Origin: Euborellia annulipes
Taxonomy: Eukaryota > Arthropoda > Insecta > Dermaptera > Anisolabididae
NCBI GenBank assembly: GCA_023213315.1
Contig: JAKCPI010014917.1
Location: 84,323-148,322, forward strand
Direction: 5' to 3'
Length of the DNA stretch: 64,000 bases
Part shown: positions 48,901 to 58,340 of the stretch, piece by piece
Numbering within the stretch: position 1 is the first letter of the stretch
Layout of the letters: the number at the start of each line of letters is the position of its first letter
Notes under the pieces: generated by a model
Databases searched by the model: none
What the model saw: only the letters and a program-made list of their open reading frames with translations
Told to the model about the DNA's origin: nothing
Program-made: the position numbers and the translations under genes

Positions 48901-51900
48901 GTTCAACTACCAGCACTGTACAGTGAGGGTCAATATTAAGTCCCACCCATGCGTTTTCTACATGTGATTATTTCATTGTTTTTATAAAAGAAAATGAGAA
49001 TCTTCATTGGAAATTTTCTAGGTGTGAACCATGAAAGTTTCCATTCAAAAATATATAATATTGTTTTTAAAAACAATGAAATAATCACAAGTAGAAAACG
49101 CATGGGTAGCACTTAATTTTGTCCCTCACTGTACAAATGTCTTTCCAACCCAAATAATTTATATATTTATTTTATTAAAATCTTTTGGATCCCCGTCGGA
49201 GTTTCGACTACTCTGTTGTAAGCCTTCCTCAGTGAGGACTGGATCTAAATGACAGACATGGGCGTAACTATGGGGGGGGCTAAGCCCCTCCCAGAAGGCT
49301 CGTTCCCCCCCCAATATGGGGCCTTCCAGCCTCCCCGGAGGATGGCTGCCCCCCCCCCCAGCCTAATTTCCTCTCATACATGGAAAAAGTATAATTTTAC
49401 ATTTTTATATTTATTTTGAATGTAAAATTATACTTTTTCAATGAATGATTGACGAGTAAATTTGTATATATGGCATTATTTAATAATATGACTGATTTTT
49501 TACTGTGATAGATCTAAATGCGAATATAATATCTTATAGGTAAATATAAAATTTATAATTTTTAATAAAAAACATTACAAAATTTAAAATTATTATAGAT
49601 CCAGTCCTCACTGAGGAAGGCTTACTGTAAGCAGAGTAGACGAAACCCCGATGGGGATTTAAAAGAATTTAATAAAATAAATATATAAATTATTTGGTCT
49701 GGATAGACCTATCTCCTTTCCAACTAATAATTTTTTATAAAAAATTATTTGCTCGACCAGCTGGAACAAAACAGAGTAAACCTTCAAACAAAGATTGTTA
49801 ATTTTCAAATATGTAAAGATCTGATAAAGAAGTTATTGATCTTTGTTTTCAAGTTATTGATTTAATTTCCCCCCCCCCTTTTAAATGCGAAATGAAACCC
49901 TTGACTCAAATTAAATAAATATTTCTTCTTACCTAAGAACATCCATCTCTAGTGCGCATTGAACGTAAGCAGAGAGAAAGTTTTTCAGATCTGTCTGAGT
50001 CCAGTTGACCTGTCGCCAGGGTTCCAGGCATTTTTCCACCAGTTCACAGAATAGAGAGCGCATTTCACGGGATCGATGCAAACTGCAAGCGACACCGACA
50101 ATCGCACGGGAATATGAACGGAAATTCGCCTCCAATTCTTGATAGGAACGCTCTAACAATTGAGGTTTCAACTTTTGACAGACCAGACTGAAATAATAAT
50201 AAAAAAATAATTAAAATAAAAGCAGAGCATAATGTAGAGGATTCCAAACTTTATGTTACTTTTATGTTATTTATGTTTACACCCCTCTTAAAAATATGTA
50301 AATCGTATGTCTTGGAATGAAATGAGATGGGTCGCGCTTGTCTATTAGCCCCAATCTCGGTGTTATTGACGGGATAGCTACTCGTAGCTCTTTTTCTACA
50401 ACTACGATATTTCGATTTCTCAAAAAAGAATAAATACATTTTTCTGATAATTAAGTTTAAGTACTCGAAGACGGATCTTTTATTCTTATTTATTATTTTA
50501 TTTATAAAACTTTAGCAATTATTTGGAGAATTGCTGGCTATTTGCGCCCGCCTTTAGACTAGTCTGCGCCTCCCAGTTTGGAAAACGCTGCCTTAATTAG
50601 TCTTTTTAGTGTTTCCGAGTAGTATGGGAATTCCCCGGGCCCCAATTAAAAGCTCACAAATTATTTGGCTTCATGCTTTAAGGGGCCTGTACACGAGCAA
50701 TAAAAAATGCATATTGCCGGGCAACAGTGTTGCCCAAAGATTTCGTGAGTACACGTTTAGAAAATATGGCCGACAGATGTTCTTGTTAGTGCAGCTTATC
50801 TTATAATTGCTAACAAGAAGAAAGATAAAAAACGAAAATTCTGGATCAGACCGTACTTAAATAAGAGACTCTTCCCAATTTAATCAGTAATGAATTATTA
50901 CTGGCTATTACTGCTTCATAGGCAAACCATCTTGTTTTTTTCCCTCCTGCACTTCCACTTTTATTTTTTTTTTTTGTTCATTTTTGGCATATGTGCGCAA
51001 GCTTCTTAGTTTTTTGTAAGCTTCTTCATTAGTTATATTGAATTTTTCTGCCACTGTAGTCCACGCATCTTTTTTGAGGATTTTATCTTTATATTTAGGT
51101 GATTCAATATTCCATAAAACTGGATTTAAGTATATTTCATTTATAAATTGCAATGTTTTTTCATTTGTCCAATTCATATTTGTTTTTAATCTAAACTATT
51201 TGTAATTTGTTTTAAATCGACAAGCCAAACTTATCAAGTGTAGTGTTTTAATGCAAAAGAGACCTCTAGTGGCGGAAAAGGGAGCTAAATGTTTGGGCAA
51301 TATTGCCTTATTTTCGCTCAGTCAGCGATATCAAAAAAACATTGCCGGCAATTAGTTGCAATGCGGGCATTGGGCTATATTTCCGGCAACACGGATATAT
51401 TGTCGAGCAATACGAAAATATTTCTGGCAATATTTCTTTAATATTGAGCAATGTTGCCCTGCCATATTGCCGGCAACACATTGCTGTAAAAATATTGCTC
51501 GTGTACAGGCCCCTTTACTTTATTATATTTAAGGAGAATGAAAAAAAAAAAGAATATAGACTAATTACTGTTTGTGTTCTTTTTCTTTTTCCAATAAAAT
51601 TTTAAGATGTTGCAGATCATGAAGAAATTCCCGATCGAAATCTTGATTGTCGTACTCAGGACTGCTTTCTGAATATGTCCACGAGGCCATAATTACCAGG
51701 GAGCAATGATAAAAATCAGAGAAGGTTAAATAGTGGAGTTTTCTTTTGCTTGTTTCAAATTTGGCACAAGCCAAAAAAACTACGGCGCTATATTTCCTAG
51801 AAAATTTAAAAAAAAAAAATTTTTTTTCCAAGGGGGGGGGGGATAGATATAGGGGGGGGGGGGAATAAAAAAAACGGGGGGGGGTGATTTGGGGGTTTGG

Positions 51901-53645
51901 AAGAGATAATAAAAAAAAAAAAAAACAAAAATTGTTTTTTATTATCATCTAATGAAAGAATTTTTGTACTTACCTTGCTAATTCATCGGGTAAACAAAAT
52001 GTTTTAATAATATTTGAAAAAATTGATCCTTGCATGTCTTCTACGCTTTTGAATATCCTTTTAACGTTGTCAAATTGTCGCCTAGAAAAGAAAGAAAATT
52101 AAAATAAAAAGAAGGAAGAGGAAAAGAAATAAACCCAAATTGTTTCAAGTTACCTGCATGATTTCAAGAGGATTCCCGTCTTTTCGCTCACTTCATCGAG
52201 ATCCTTTCGATGTCTTGATGAGAGTTTCTTGCCAAGCAACTCGCGTATCACAATATCGTCGAACTCATAATATCTGAAAATGGACAATAAGAATAAATGT
52301 GGGCGTACCTCAGGGAACTGAGTTTGAAAAGATGGGCGTCTCACCAAAATGAAGCTACTCACGGAAAATTAGGTTGATAGTAATAAATTGTAAAAATGGA
52401 CCCGGGATCCTGGACTATGAGACTCGTATATTTAAAAAAAAAAAAAAAAAGGTAAAATGACATGAAATTTGTATAGGAAATTTTAAGAAAAAGTTTAAAA
52501 CAAGTTTCGGTTTGGGCTGAAAATCTTGTTACGGTCGGTCCCTAATTTTCAACATGCAAATTCAATGTGGGCGTGAACTGTTGCACAGTTCTATTACTAC
52601 CATCGACGGTGTGTCTTCTATTCCGCATTCAATCAACGCAGGTGTTCCCCAGGGTTCTGTCCTCTCTCCCACCCTATTCCTTATGTACATTAACGATCTC
52701 ATGGGAGTAACCTCCAACCCAATTCATTGCTTTGCTGATGACAGTACCCTGCACTCAGTCAGGACTGGTGAAGCCTCATCCACTGGTCGTCTGGGGGCTG
52801 TGTCGTCGATAAATGATGATCTTGGTCTCTTGGAGGAATGGGGAAACCTCAATCAAGTAAAATTGAATTCCCAAAAAACCCAATGTTGTTTAATTTCTAG
52901 ACAAAAAAAAAGATTTGCCCTCCCCTTATTTACAGCAATAATAGTCTCGAGTTCAAAGATTCATTTTCTGTTCTGGGAGTCACAGTTACATCTGATCTCT
53001 CCTGGAGCAACCACATCTCTTCTGTGGTTAAATCTACCGCAAGGAAATTGGGTTTCCTATTCAAAACGAAGCGTTACTTTTCCTCCCAACAACTCCTAAT
53101 CCTCTATAAAGCCCTGTCTTGAATATTGTTCCCACCTTTGGCGAGGGGCGTCGAAAGACGCTCTCTCCTCCTTGGAAGCCATACAGAGGCGTGCAATTAG
53201 ACTGATAGGTGATTCTACCCTTACTGCATCCCTACAGTCACTAGATCATAGAAGAAGAGTATCTTCACTATCTCTCTTCTACAGGTATTACCATGGTCAA
53301 TGCTCTGCCGAATTAAAATCAATTATCCCACCCAATGCAACATATTCACGGAACACAAGAGAGGCATCTTCCCAGCATCCCTATGCTGTTCAGATCACGA
53401 CTAACAGAACAAAACAATTTCATTCTTCCTTTGTCCCCATGACCTCCCGTGATTGGAACAAGCTCCCTGCGTCTATCTTCCCCAAAACCTACAATCTTCA
53501 GACTTTCAAGTCTAACCTCAACAGGCATCTTCTCAGTTCCCGCAGTTGAGTTTCCCCTTTATGCTTCTCCTTTTGTTTTTATTTTCTTCCTGGCTGCATG
53601 TGACTATTGGTCATTATAGGTCTTCGGACCTTATGCACCCATTCC

Positions 53646-53676
<31 letters not shown>

Positions 53677-55683
53677 ATCAAGTTAATTTGCCTCTTAATA
53701 TCTCTTTAGATGAAGTTAATCCCCCTATCTCTCGTTCACATACTAATATATTTACGGATGGGTCAAAATCGATTAGTGGTGTTGGGTGTGCATTTTTTGA
53801 TGCCTCCCATGCATATTTCGGGTTGTTCAAACTTCCAAAGGACATGTCAATTTATTCAGCCGAACTAATCGCAATAAGAGAAGCACTTATTTACTGCCAA
53901 GCTCTGCAAACAAGATTCTTCTCGGTCTTTTCCGATTCACAAAGTGCTCTCTCTGCTCTAAAAGCTGTGAAAAAACCTGGTCACATTGGAAGCATCGTAT
54001 TCCAAATTATAGAGCTGACTCACAAACTGCAAATGTACGCAAAGGTTATTTCCTACCATTGGGTAAAAGCACACGCAAACTCACCAGAGAACCATATCGC
54101 GGATTATTTGGCCAAAAGAGCAGTTCATTCTGGTATCATTCTTCCGGAGCCTATCCCGTGGAATGATTTCATCCCCATCTTTAAAAGAACCATGATTGCA
54201 GAATGGACTGACGAGTGGATAAGGACAAGCCCGTTTAAAGGATCCGCCCTGGCCAAAATAAAAACCGCTCCTGCACCGCCTTGGTTCACAACACTACCTA
54301 ATCTTACAGACCATTAATAACATTAGTGAACAGACTAAGAATTAACCACACCAGAGCCAACCAGCACCTCCACAGGACAAATCTAAGCCCGTCGCCAGTT
54401 TGCAGCTGCCAGTTAGTCGAAGGAACCCCACAACACGTTATATTTTCTTGCCATCAATTTAATAGACAGAACCTGCTCAACAAAATTCTGCCACATTTTA
54501 ATGACCCGCCTAACCTCTCAAAATTGATTCAAAATCCTCAATCTGAAATCCTTTCGGCCTTGTTTGACTTTGTCAGAAGCAACCAAATTGTGCTCTGATT
54601 ATATTATGTTATTTTATTAATGTTTTTCCTATAATGTTTTTGTTATATATATTTTTCATATGATGTATTTTCTACTTTGGCTATTTTTATAATGTTTTTA
54701 TTATTATGTTATTGCTATTTTGTTTTTTGTATTCGTGTTTTTGTAATAATGTATTTTGTATTTATATTGTTATGGCGTGAAAGCCAAAACAAAAATAAAA
54801 AAAATAAAAAATACTATCAAGTTGGCCGTGACGGAGAGAAGACGCTTCCCGACTTGAGGGATAAATAATTATTGGCTACCAATCATTTGAAATAAAGGGG
54901 CTAAGGATAGGGTCTAAAGTCGAGATTGTGTAGTGTCAGATTGACATTTACGAATTATATATATATCATCGATTCTTATTAATGACTTACTTTTCAATAA
55001 GCAAATATCTTGTTTGTGGTGCAATTTGAAAAGCCAGTTGTTCAGAGAGTTTGGTGGGATTATGAAGAAGTCGTTCAATAAGGCTGTAAGTCCGGTAGTG
55101 ATCGAGAACATCTGACGTAACTAAATCGAAGGAGGCGCCCGTTTGTTGTGTGATTCCTCTGTTCGTGAGTTTATGCACTGCTTCAGAGGCTGGAAACCAA
55201 ACGAAATGTTTATTATTCAAATCGCGAAAAGTGCTTTTCTCTGATTAACTCGAAGTTGCAGTAATGCACGAAGAGGAATTAAATAAAACGAAATGCATTG
55301 AGCTCAATCAATCATAAATTATGTAAAGCAGCATTGCGTTTTACATGTATAATGGGGACATTAATGGGTAGAACTTAAGGATTTAAGAGAAATAAATCGA
55401 ACCATTTATTATAACTTAAAGTACCAGAGGAAATTAATTATAACAAAATAAAGTTAAATTATCAAAACTTTATTAAATTAATTTTATTTGGTCTTATTAT
55501 ATGGTAAATATAACTTAAATTAACTGTCAATAAATTATAATAAAAATATTGTCAAATAAAAATCGGAGAATGAACTCAATTAAAAAAGGAATATTTACAT
55601 GAATAGCCGTCAATCCATAATTGATAAACCTCAGGATCAACCACAGTATAATTACTTATAAATACATCCACTTCAGTATGCAT
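42967..55683 (-). CDS. FIBP: acidic FGF intracellular-binding protein
   Basis: Seven exons on the minus strand, phases consistent: 55599-55683, 54991-55189, 52154-52273, 51974-52081, 51569-51796, 49933-50187, 42967-43045; product 357 residues, the length known for FIBP. The family binds acidic FGF inside vertebrate cells; its role here is unknown. Recognisable blocks: [15 protein letters not shown] near the start, [38 protein letters not shown] with KKTGI-like [64 protein letters not shown], and the final [19 protein letters not shown]. Intron 6 is 6.9 kb and packed with nested repeats, including a LINE in the same orientation; intron 2 holds two LINEs on the opposite strand, and intron 5 a Harbinger-type element. 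The last exon is only 79 bp and was found by matching the C-terminus. All splice sites are GT..AG, so the gene is likely intact. Confidence 0.93.
43186..43407. mobile_element. TIR element GGGGGTCGTCCACAT..CGTAAC
   Basis: Left GGGGGTCGTCCACATATTCG and inverted right GGGGGGTCATTCACATAATA, both followed by CGTAAC, enclose G runs and AT-rich DNA. Lies in FIBP intron 6. The target-site duplication is unclear, so the superfamily is left open. Confidence 0.6.
43970..44165 (-). mobile_element. LINE 3' end fragment
   Basis: On the minus strand it encodes [19 protein letters not shown], identical to the end of the LINE at 52540-53673, and covers its last roughly 150 coding bases plus UTR (GGAGAAGCATAAA). 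An internal deletion separates it from unrelated sequence upstream. Confidence 0.75.
44300..44545. repeat. palindrome with GTGTCCAAGAAGGA arms
   Basis: Arms of about 100 bp, including TTCCTTCTTGGACACAAAAC and its inverse, meet around 44410. AT-rich centre, no reading frame of interest. Confidence 0.65.
44603..44725 (-). mobile_element. tRNA-derived SINE
   Basis: Reverse-oriented copy with GGGTCTAAATGACCTACAAT and ATACCAATTGAAATAAATAG on the minus strand; the tRNA-like head lies at its right end. In FIBP intron 6. Confidence 0.55.
45180..45470. mobile_element. palindromic hammerhead-type element, part of larger nest
   Basis: Minus-strand motif at 45286-45331 (CTGATGA.. GAAACGTCTCGGTAATT) faces a plus-strand copy at 45423-45467 (GATGATGGGAATAAAGTTTT, CCC, AAAACGTCTCGG). 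The outer arm AACAAAGATTG..CTGTTTTGTTCCAGCTGGTC (45172-45247) is inverted again at 49753-49797, far outside. Neither motif copy is fully canonical. Confidence 0.5.
45500..45725 (-). mobile_element. left arm of hammerhead-type inverted pair
   Basis: Inverted copy of 48615-48885: ACAAAGAACAATATTTGAAC and TAGGCCTGA are shared. On the minus strand at 45541-45577 it has CTGAAGA, stem II GGTC..GACC and GAATCTG (last core base lost). The two arms are separated by 2.9 kb holding a LINE and two MITEs. Confidence 0.5.
45946..47735 (-). mobile_element. 5'-truncated LINE with reverse transcriptase
   Basis: Three overlapping frames (47350-47610, 47027-47356, 45946-47106) form one interrupted ORF2, with frameshifts near 47350 and 47090. 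Reverse transcriptase motifs are clear: [69 protein letters not shown] and the catalytic FADD in [10 protein letters not shown], followed by thumb [16 protein letters not shown] jockey/CR1-type clade is likely. The endonuclease is missing and the frames are broken, so it is inactive. It has the same orientation as FIBP and lies in intron 6, inside the spacer of a hammerhead-type inverted pair. A direct repeat AAAATTAAAATAAGTTATTG is at 47729-47772. Confidence 0.85.
47842..48055. mobile_element. MITE CAGTGGGCGTCACAAG
   Basis: Ends CAGTGGGCGTCACAAGTGCC and inverted CAGTGGGCGCCACAAGTGCC, followed in both by TGATCTGCTCGA; TA on both sides. 214 bp. Its right TA is also the left TA of the next MITE. 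Confidence 0.75.
48058..48253. mobile_element. palindromic MITE CAGTGAGGGACAA (copy C)
   Basis: Abuts the 47842-48055 MITE, sharing one TA. The right half has lost the CGCATGGG segment (ATCATATTGAAGTGGGACTT), so this copy is degraded. Confidence 0.7.
48615..48885 (+). mobile_element. right arm of hammerhead-type inverted pair
   Basis: Inverted partner of 45500-45725. At 48806-48846 it has CTGATGA, a weakened stem II (AGGTCAATTGGTTCACT) and GAAACTGC. A poly-T/C and G-run patch (48690-48736) interrupts it. Confidence 0.5.
48921..49131. mobile_element. palindromic MITE CAGTGAGGGACAA (copy D)
   Basis: 211 bp with TA on both sides; first end reads CAGTGAGGGTC, the other GTCCCTCACTG. Same inverted halves as the other copies. 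Confidence 0.75.
49150..49700. mobile_element. palindromic hammerhead-type element
   Basis: Arms 49150-49245 and 49598-49700 share CCAGTCCTCACTGAGGAAGG and its inverse. Left (-, 49191-49241) and right (+, 49601-49657) each have CTGAGGA, a stem II hairpin with GGCTTAC, and GAAACTCC or GAAACCCC. The spacer carries a G-run fragment (CATGGGCGTAACTATGGGG). FIBP intron 6. Confidence 0.5.
50681..51514. mobile_element. PIF/Harbinger-type element, TSD TTA, with MADF frame
   Basis: Ends AGGGGCCTGTACACGAGCAA and its inverse are perfect over at least 20 bp, flanked by TTA at 50678-50680 and 51515-51517. ATTGCCGGCAA-type motifs are repeated near both ends. No DDE transposase frame; the only protein is the MADF frame at 50908-51177. 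It lies in FIBP intron 5. Confidence 0.8.
50908..51177 (-). CDS. MADF-domain protein of Harbinger-type element
   Basis: 89 residues on the minus strand, within the 50681-51514 element. The sequence fits a MADF (Myb/SANT-like) DNA-binding domain: [20 protein letters not shown] at the start, then [15 protein letters not shown] and [17 protein letters not shown], with the spaced Trp residues of the fold, followed by a Lys-rich tail ending GLPMKQ. Harbinger elements encode a second, Myb-like protein besides the transposase; this is probably its DNA-binding part, kept after the transposase gene was lost. The frame is open and starts with ATG, but the protein is shorter than usual and may be 3'-truncated. 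Confidence 0.7.
   Translation of the reverse strand: MNWTNEKTLQFINEIYLNPVLWNIESPKYKDKILKKDAWTTVAEKFNITNEEAYKKLRSLRTYAKNEQKKKIKVEVQEGKKQDGLPMKQ
51830..51895. repeat. G-run repeat remnant in FIBP intron 4
   Basis: Several runs of 8-12 G in 60 bp next to A/T runs, just upstream of the exon at 51569-51796 on the minus strand. Similar to the interiors of the G-run hAT elements; no ends visible. Confidence 0.5.
52540..53673 (+). mobile_element. 5'-truncated LINE (RT fragment, poly-A tail)
   Basis: Frames 52554-53099 and 53172-53549 encode the second half of a reverse transcriptase: [20 protein letters not shown], catalytic FADD in [11 protein letters not shown], the thumb (in another frame from about 52915), and a tail [19 protein letters not shown] ... 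[15 protein letters not shown]. Frameshifts near 52915 (at an A run) and 53100 make it dead. A 3' UTR and a 30-base A run end at 53673. Opposite strand to FIBP, in its intron 2. The left edge is approximate. Confidence 0.8.
53685..54812 (+). mobile_element. 5'-truncated LINE with RNase H, TSD ACTATCAAGTT
   Basis: Flanked by an 11-bp duplication ACTATCAAGTT (53674-53684 and 54813-54823), which fixes both ends. It encodes an RNase H domain with its full catalytic set: [25 protein letters not shown] and [16 protein letters not shown]. After a 1-base frameshift near 54310, the C-terminal frame 54326-54598 has [17 protein letters not shown], the LINE zinc knuckle. The 3' end is A-rich. The RNase H suggests an I or R1-type clade, different from the adjacent LINE. 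It landed directly in the poly-A end of that LINE. Confidence 0.88.
54824..54917 (+). mobile_element. SINE body fragment
   Basis: TTGGCTACCAATCATTTGAA, then AAGGATAGGGTCTAAAG, match the shared SINE body; the head is missing or replaced by GGCCGTGACGGAGAGAAGAC. Confidence 0.5.
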
Positions 55684-56161
55684 TGCAAAATGAAAATTAG
55701 GAAAAAAAAAGTAAAAATGTTCAACTATAGAAGAGACATTTGTGAAATTCAAATGTCAGAAAATGATAAGCAGATGCTACCAACTTAATTTCTTGGGGGA
55801 AAATAATTGACTAAATTTTTATAATAATTTTACCATTTGGCGCCGTCCCTGCTCAAGGGGGGCATTTTCAGAGAATAAACAGGGTATTTTGCAGACCACT
55901 TCAGAGATGAGATCATAGATAATATAGATCAGTAACTTTATTTATAAGAAATTTTAAAATTCAATTCTAATTAATTTTTAAATAATTAATTATAAAATTA
56001 AATAAAATTTTAATAAATATGCAGTTTAGAAACTAAAATAATACAAAAGAACGACCTGAGAACGGCACTTGGTTGCCGCCTCCGTGCCAGATGATTTTTG
56101 GCGCGCGCGCCAGCCCCCGCCCTCCGCCCCCACCTGAGGTATAAAAAAAAAGTTAAGAATA
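55684..56161. other. FIBP upstream region
   Basis: AT-rich DNA upstream of the FIBP start codon; its promoter should be here but no clear TATA or initiator stands out. A GC-rich patch (GGCGCGCGCGCCAGCCCCCG) lies at 56099-56118. Confidence 0.4.
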
Positions 56162-56170
56162 AAAAAAAAA

Positions 56171-56267
56171 AGTGCAGGAGGTGGATTCGAACTCGCGAAG
56201 TTTGGTTACGTGAGAATGGAAAAAAATATAGATTGGTTGAGGACGAATTAACCACCTGAGCCACACT
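56171..56267 (-). other. tRNA-like sequence, left palindrome arm
   Basis: Minus strand: AGTGTGGCTCAGGTGG (acceptor strand and A-box-like D arm), GAGTTCGAATCC (B-box-like), ending CTGCACT, which pairs with AGTGTGG using two G-T pairs. The T stem does not pair and the length (97) is wrong, so this is a tRNA-derived repeat, not a working tRNA gene. Confidence 0.45.
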
Positions 56268-57387
56268 TTACTTAATTGAATTAAGGAAAAATAAGCCATA
56301 TCCATATAAGAAACATGAAATAAAATAAAAGAAGTATTAAAAAAATTTTAATATTCCACATATGATATATCATTTTTCTTTACTTTTTATGCAGATTAAT
56401 AATTTATAATCAAAATATAAATAGTTTGCATAGTTTTCAAATAATTCAATGGGCAAACGTCAGATTGTTTATGCCTTGATGTAATTAAACCAAAAATTTT
56501 ATCTAACATATGATACATGTAATTAATTCTTGAATTTCCCCTGATTCCAGAGAACTAAAGCCCTTTTAATTATATGATCTAATTTGAGAGATATTGGCGA
56601 TCAAAGTTAAGACTATTTTCGATCTTAATGACATCAACACTCAATTTTCTATATTATCGAAAAAGCATATTTAGCATTGTCTGATTAAAACCAAATTTTT
56701 ACCAGAGATTTATAATTAAAAAATGAGTTTTTTTCTAAAGTTTCATTGAGATTGGTAAAGAAATAAATAAAATATTGACTATTTTATAAATTGAGTTTTA
56801 GAATTTGGGATCTCACATTCAAGCCTAGACACGGTTCATAGATCGCTCTCTTTACCCATCCGGGATCCCGAATTCTAAAACTCAATTTATAAAATAGTGA
56901 ATATTTTATTTATTTCTTTACCAATCTCAATGAAACTTTAGAAAAAAACTCATTTTTTAATTATAAATCTCTGGTAAAAATTTGGTTTTAATCAGACAAT
57001 GCTAAATAAGCTTTTTCGATAATATAGAAAATTGAGTGTTGATGTCGAAAATAGCTTAACTTTGATCGCCAATAACTCCCAAATTAGATCATATAATTAA
57101 AAGGGCTTTAGTTCTCTGGAATCAGGGGGAATTCAAGAATTAATGACATGTATCATATGTTAGATAGAGTTTTTGATTTAATTACATAAAGGCATAAACA
57201 ATCTGACGTTTGTCCATTGAATTATTTGAAAACTATCCATGCCATTGAGATTTTGACTATAAATTATTAATCCTCATAAAAAGTAAAGAAAAATGATATA
57301 TCATATGTGGAATATTAACATTTTTTTAATACTTCTTTTATTTCATGTTTCTTATATGGCTTATTTTTCCTTATTTCAATTAAGTAA

Positions 57388-57486
57388 AGTGTGGCTCAAG
57401 TGGTTAATTCGTCCTCAAGCAATCTATATTTTTTTTTCCATTCTCACGTAACCAAACTTCGCGAGTTCGAATCCAACTCCTGCACT
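57388..57486 (+). other. tRNA-like sequence, right palindrome arm
   Basis: Plus-strand mirror of 56171-56267, with AGTGTGGCTCAAGTGG, GAGTTCGAATCC and CTGCACT followed by a T run. Four or so differences from the left arm. Confidence 0.45.
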
Positions 57487-57811
57487 TTTTTTTTTAAATC
57501 ATATTATCAATTTCCTTTTATTTTTAATGCTAACTTATAATTTCATTTATCTGTCATTATAACGAGAGTAAGGATTTGTGGAATATAAATTTTGGTAACC
57601 CTATGTTTAGGGAATTTCGACAAATTTTTAAATAACATTTTTTTATTTATGTTGGCATAAAAGTCACAATTTTAATCAATTGCGCTGGCCTGGATGGGAT
57701 TTATAAATTAGATCCAGGTTAGGTTTTCTTCTTCTTTCTTCGCCTTAATCTAACGGTGCAGGGTCGGCGGAGGGGGTTATTGCGACCGGGAAAGAATAGA
57801 ACAGGCCGGCC

Positions 57812-58340
57812 CAGTGGCGTAGCGAGGGGGGAGCAAGGGGGGTTATCATGCCCTGGGCGCTGCTCACAAAGGGGCGCCAAATGGCCCGCAAAACAAAAAA
57901 TTGCTGGATAATTTTTATTTTTATTATAATTGATTTTTGGAAAATATATTTTAAATTTGGTGCCAGTGTAATATAATAATTTTATATATTTTACATATAA
58001 TATTATATCAGGGGCGTATATAGAAATTTTTTTCGGGGGCCCGAACTCAAAAATTTTTCTGCGGAAAATTTTTTTTTTCAAGAAACTATATTTTTTCACA
58101 CGAAATTTTTTGCGGAACATTTTTTCAATTGCGGAACCAAAGTTTTCCATCCTGCGGAAAAATTTGTTGCGCTGATGTCTGTATATCCCTATATATGTAT
58201 ATGAGTTTGGGAAATTTCGGGGGGCCGGGCCCCTCGGCCCCCCCATAAATACGCCCCTGTATTATATGGTTTTCGAATGGGGGGAGGGGCGCTAAAAAGG
58301 TATTGTGCCCCGGGCGCGAGTTAAGCTCGCTACGCCACTC
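57812..58340. mobile_element. hAT-type element hosting a second hAT, TSD GGCCGGCC
   Basis: Left end CAGTGGCGTAGCGAG and right end CTCGCTACGCCACT(C) are inverted; GGCCGGCC flanks at 57804-57811 and 58341-58348. The final base of the right end is C instead of G. The element contains a complete hAT at 58009-58259. Confidence 0.8.
58009..58259. mobile_element. hAT-type MITE nested in a hAT, TSD TATTATAT
   Basis: Ends CAGGGGCGTATATAG and TACGCCCCTG with TATTATAT at 58001-58008 and 58260-58267. Shares ends and interior (TTTTTCTGCGGAAAA, GTTGCGCTG.TGTCTGTATA) with the 1631-2283 element. Confidence 0.85.

Larger units (their letters stand above)
56162..57497. repeat. 1.3-kb palindrome with tRNA-like ends
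   Basis: Arms 56162-56813 and 56862-57497 are near-identical inverted copies around a 48-bp spacer. The outermost part of each arm is a tRNA-like sequence (56171-56267 minus, 57388-57486 plus) followed by an A/T run, as in a SINE. The inner 500 bp are AT-rich and otherwise unseen in the window. It may be a foldback element or an inverted duplication. Confidence 0.85.

Noticed and set aside
57388..57486. Functional tRNA gene
   Set aside because: The T stem does not pair, the length is about 99 without a proper variable arm, and an inverted copy exists in the palindrome; treated as tRNA-derived repeat.
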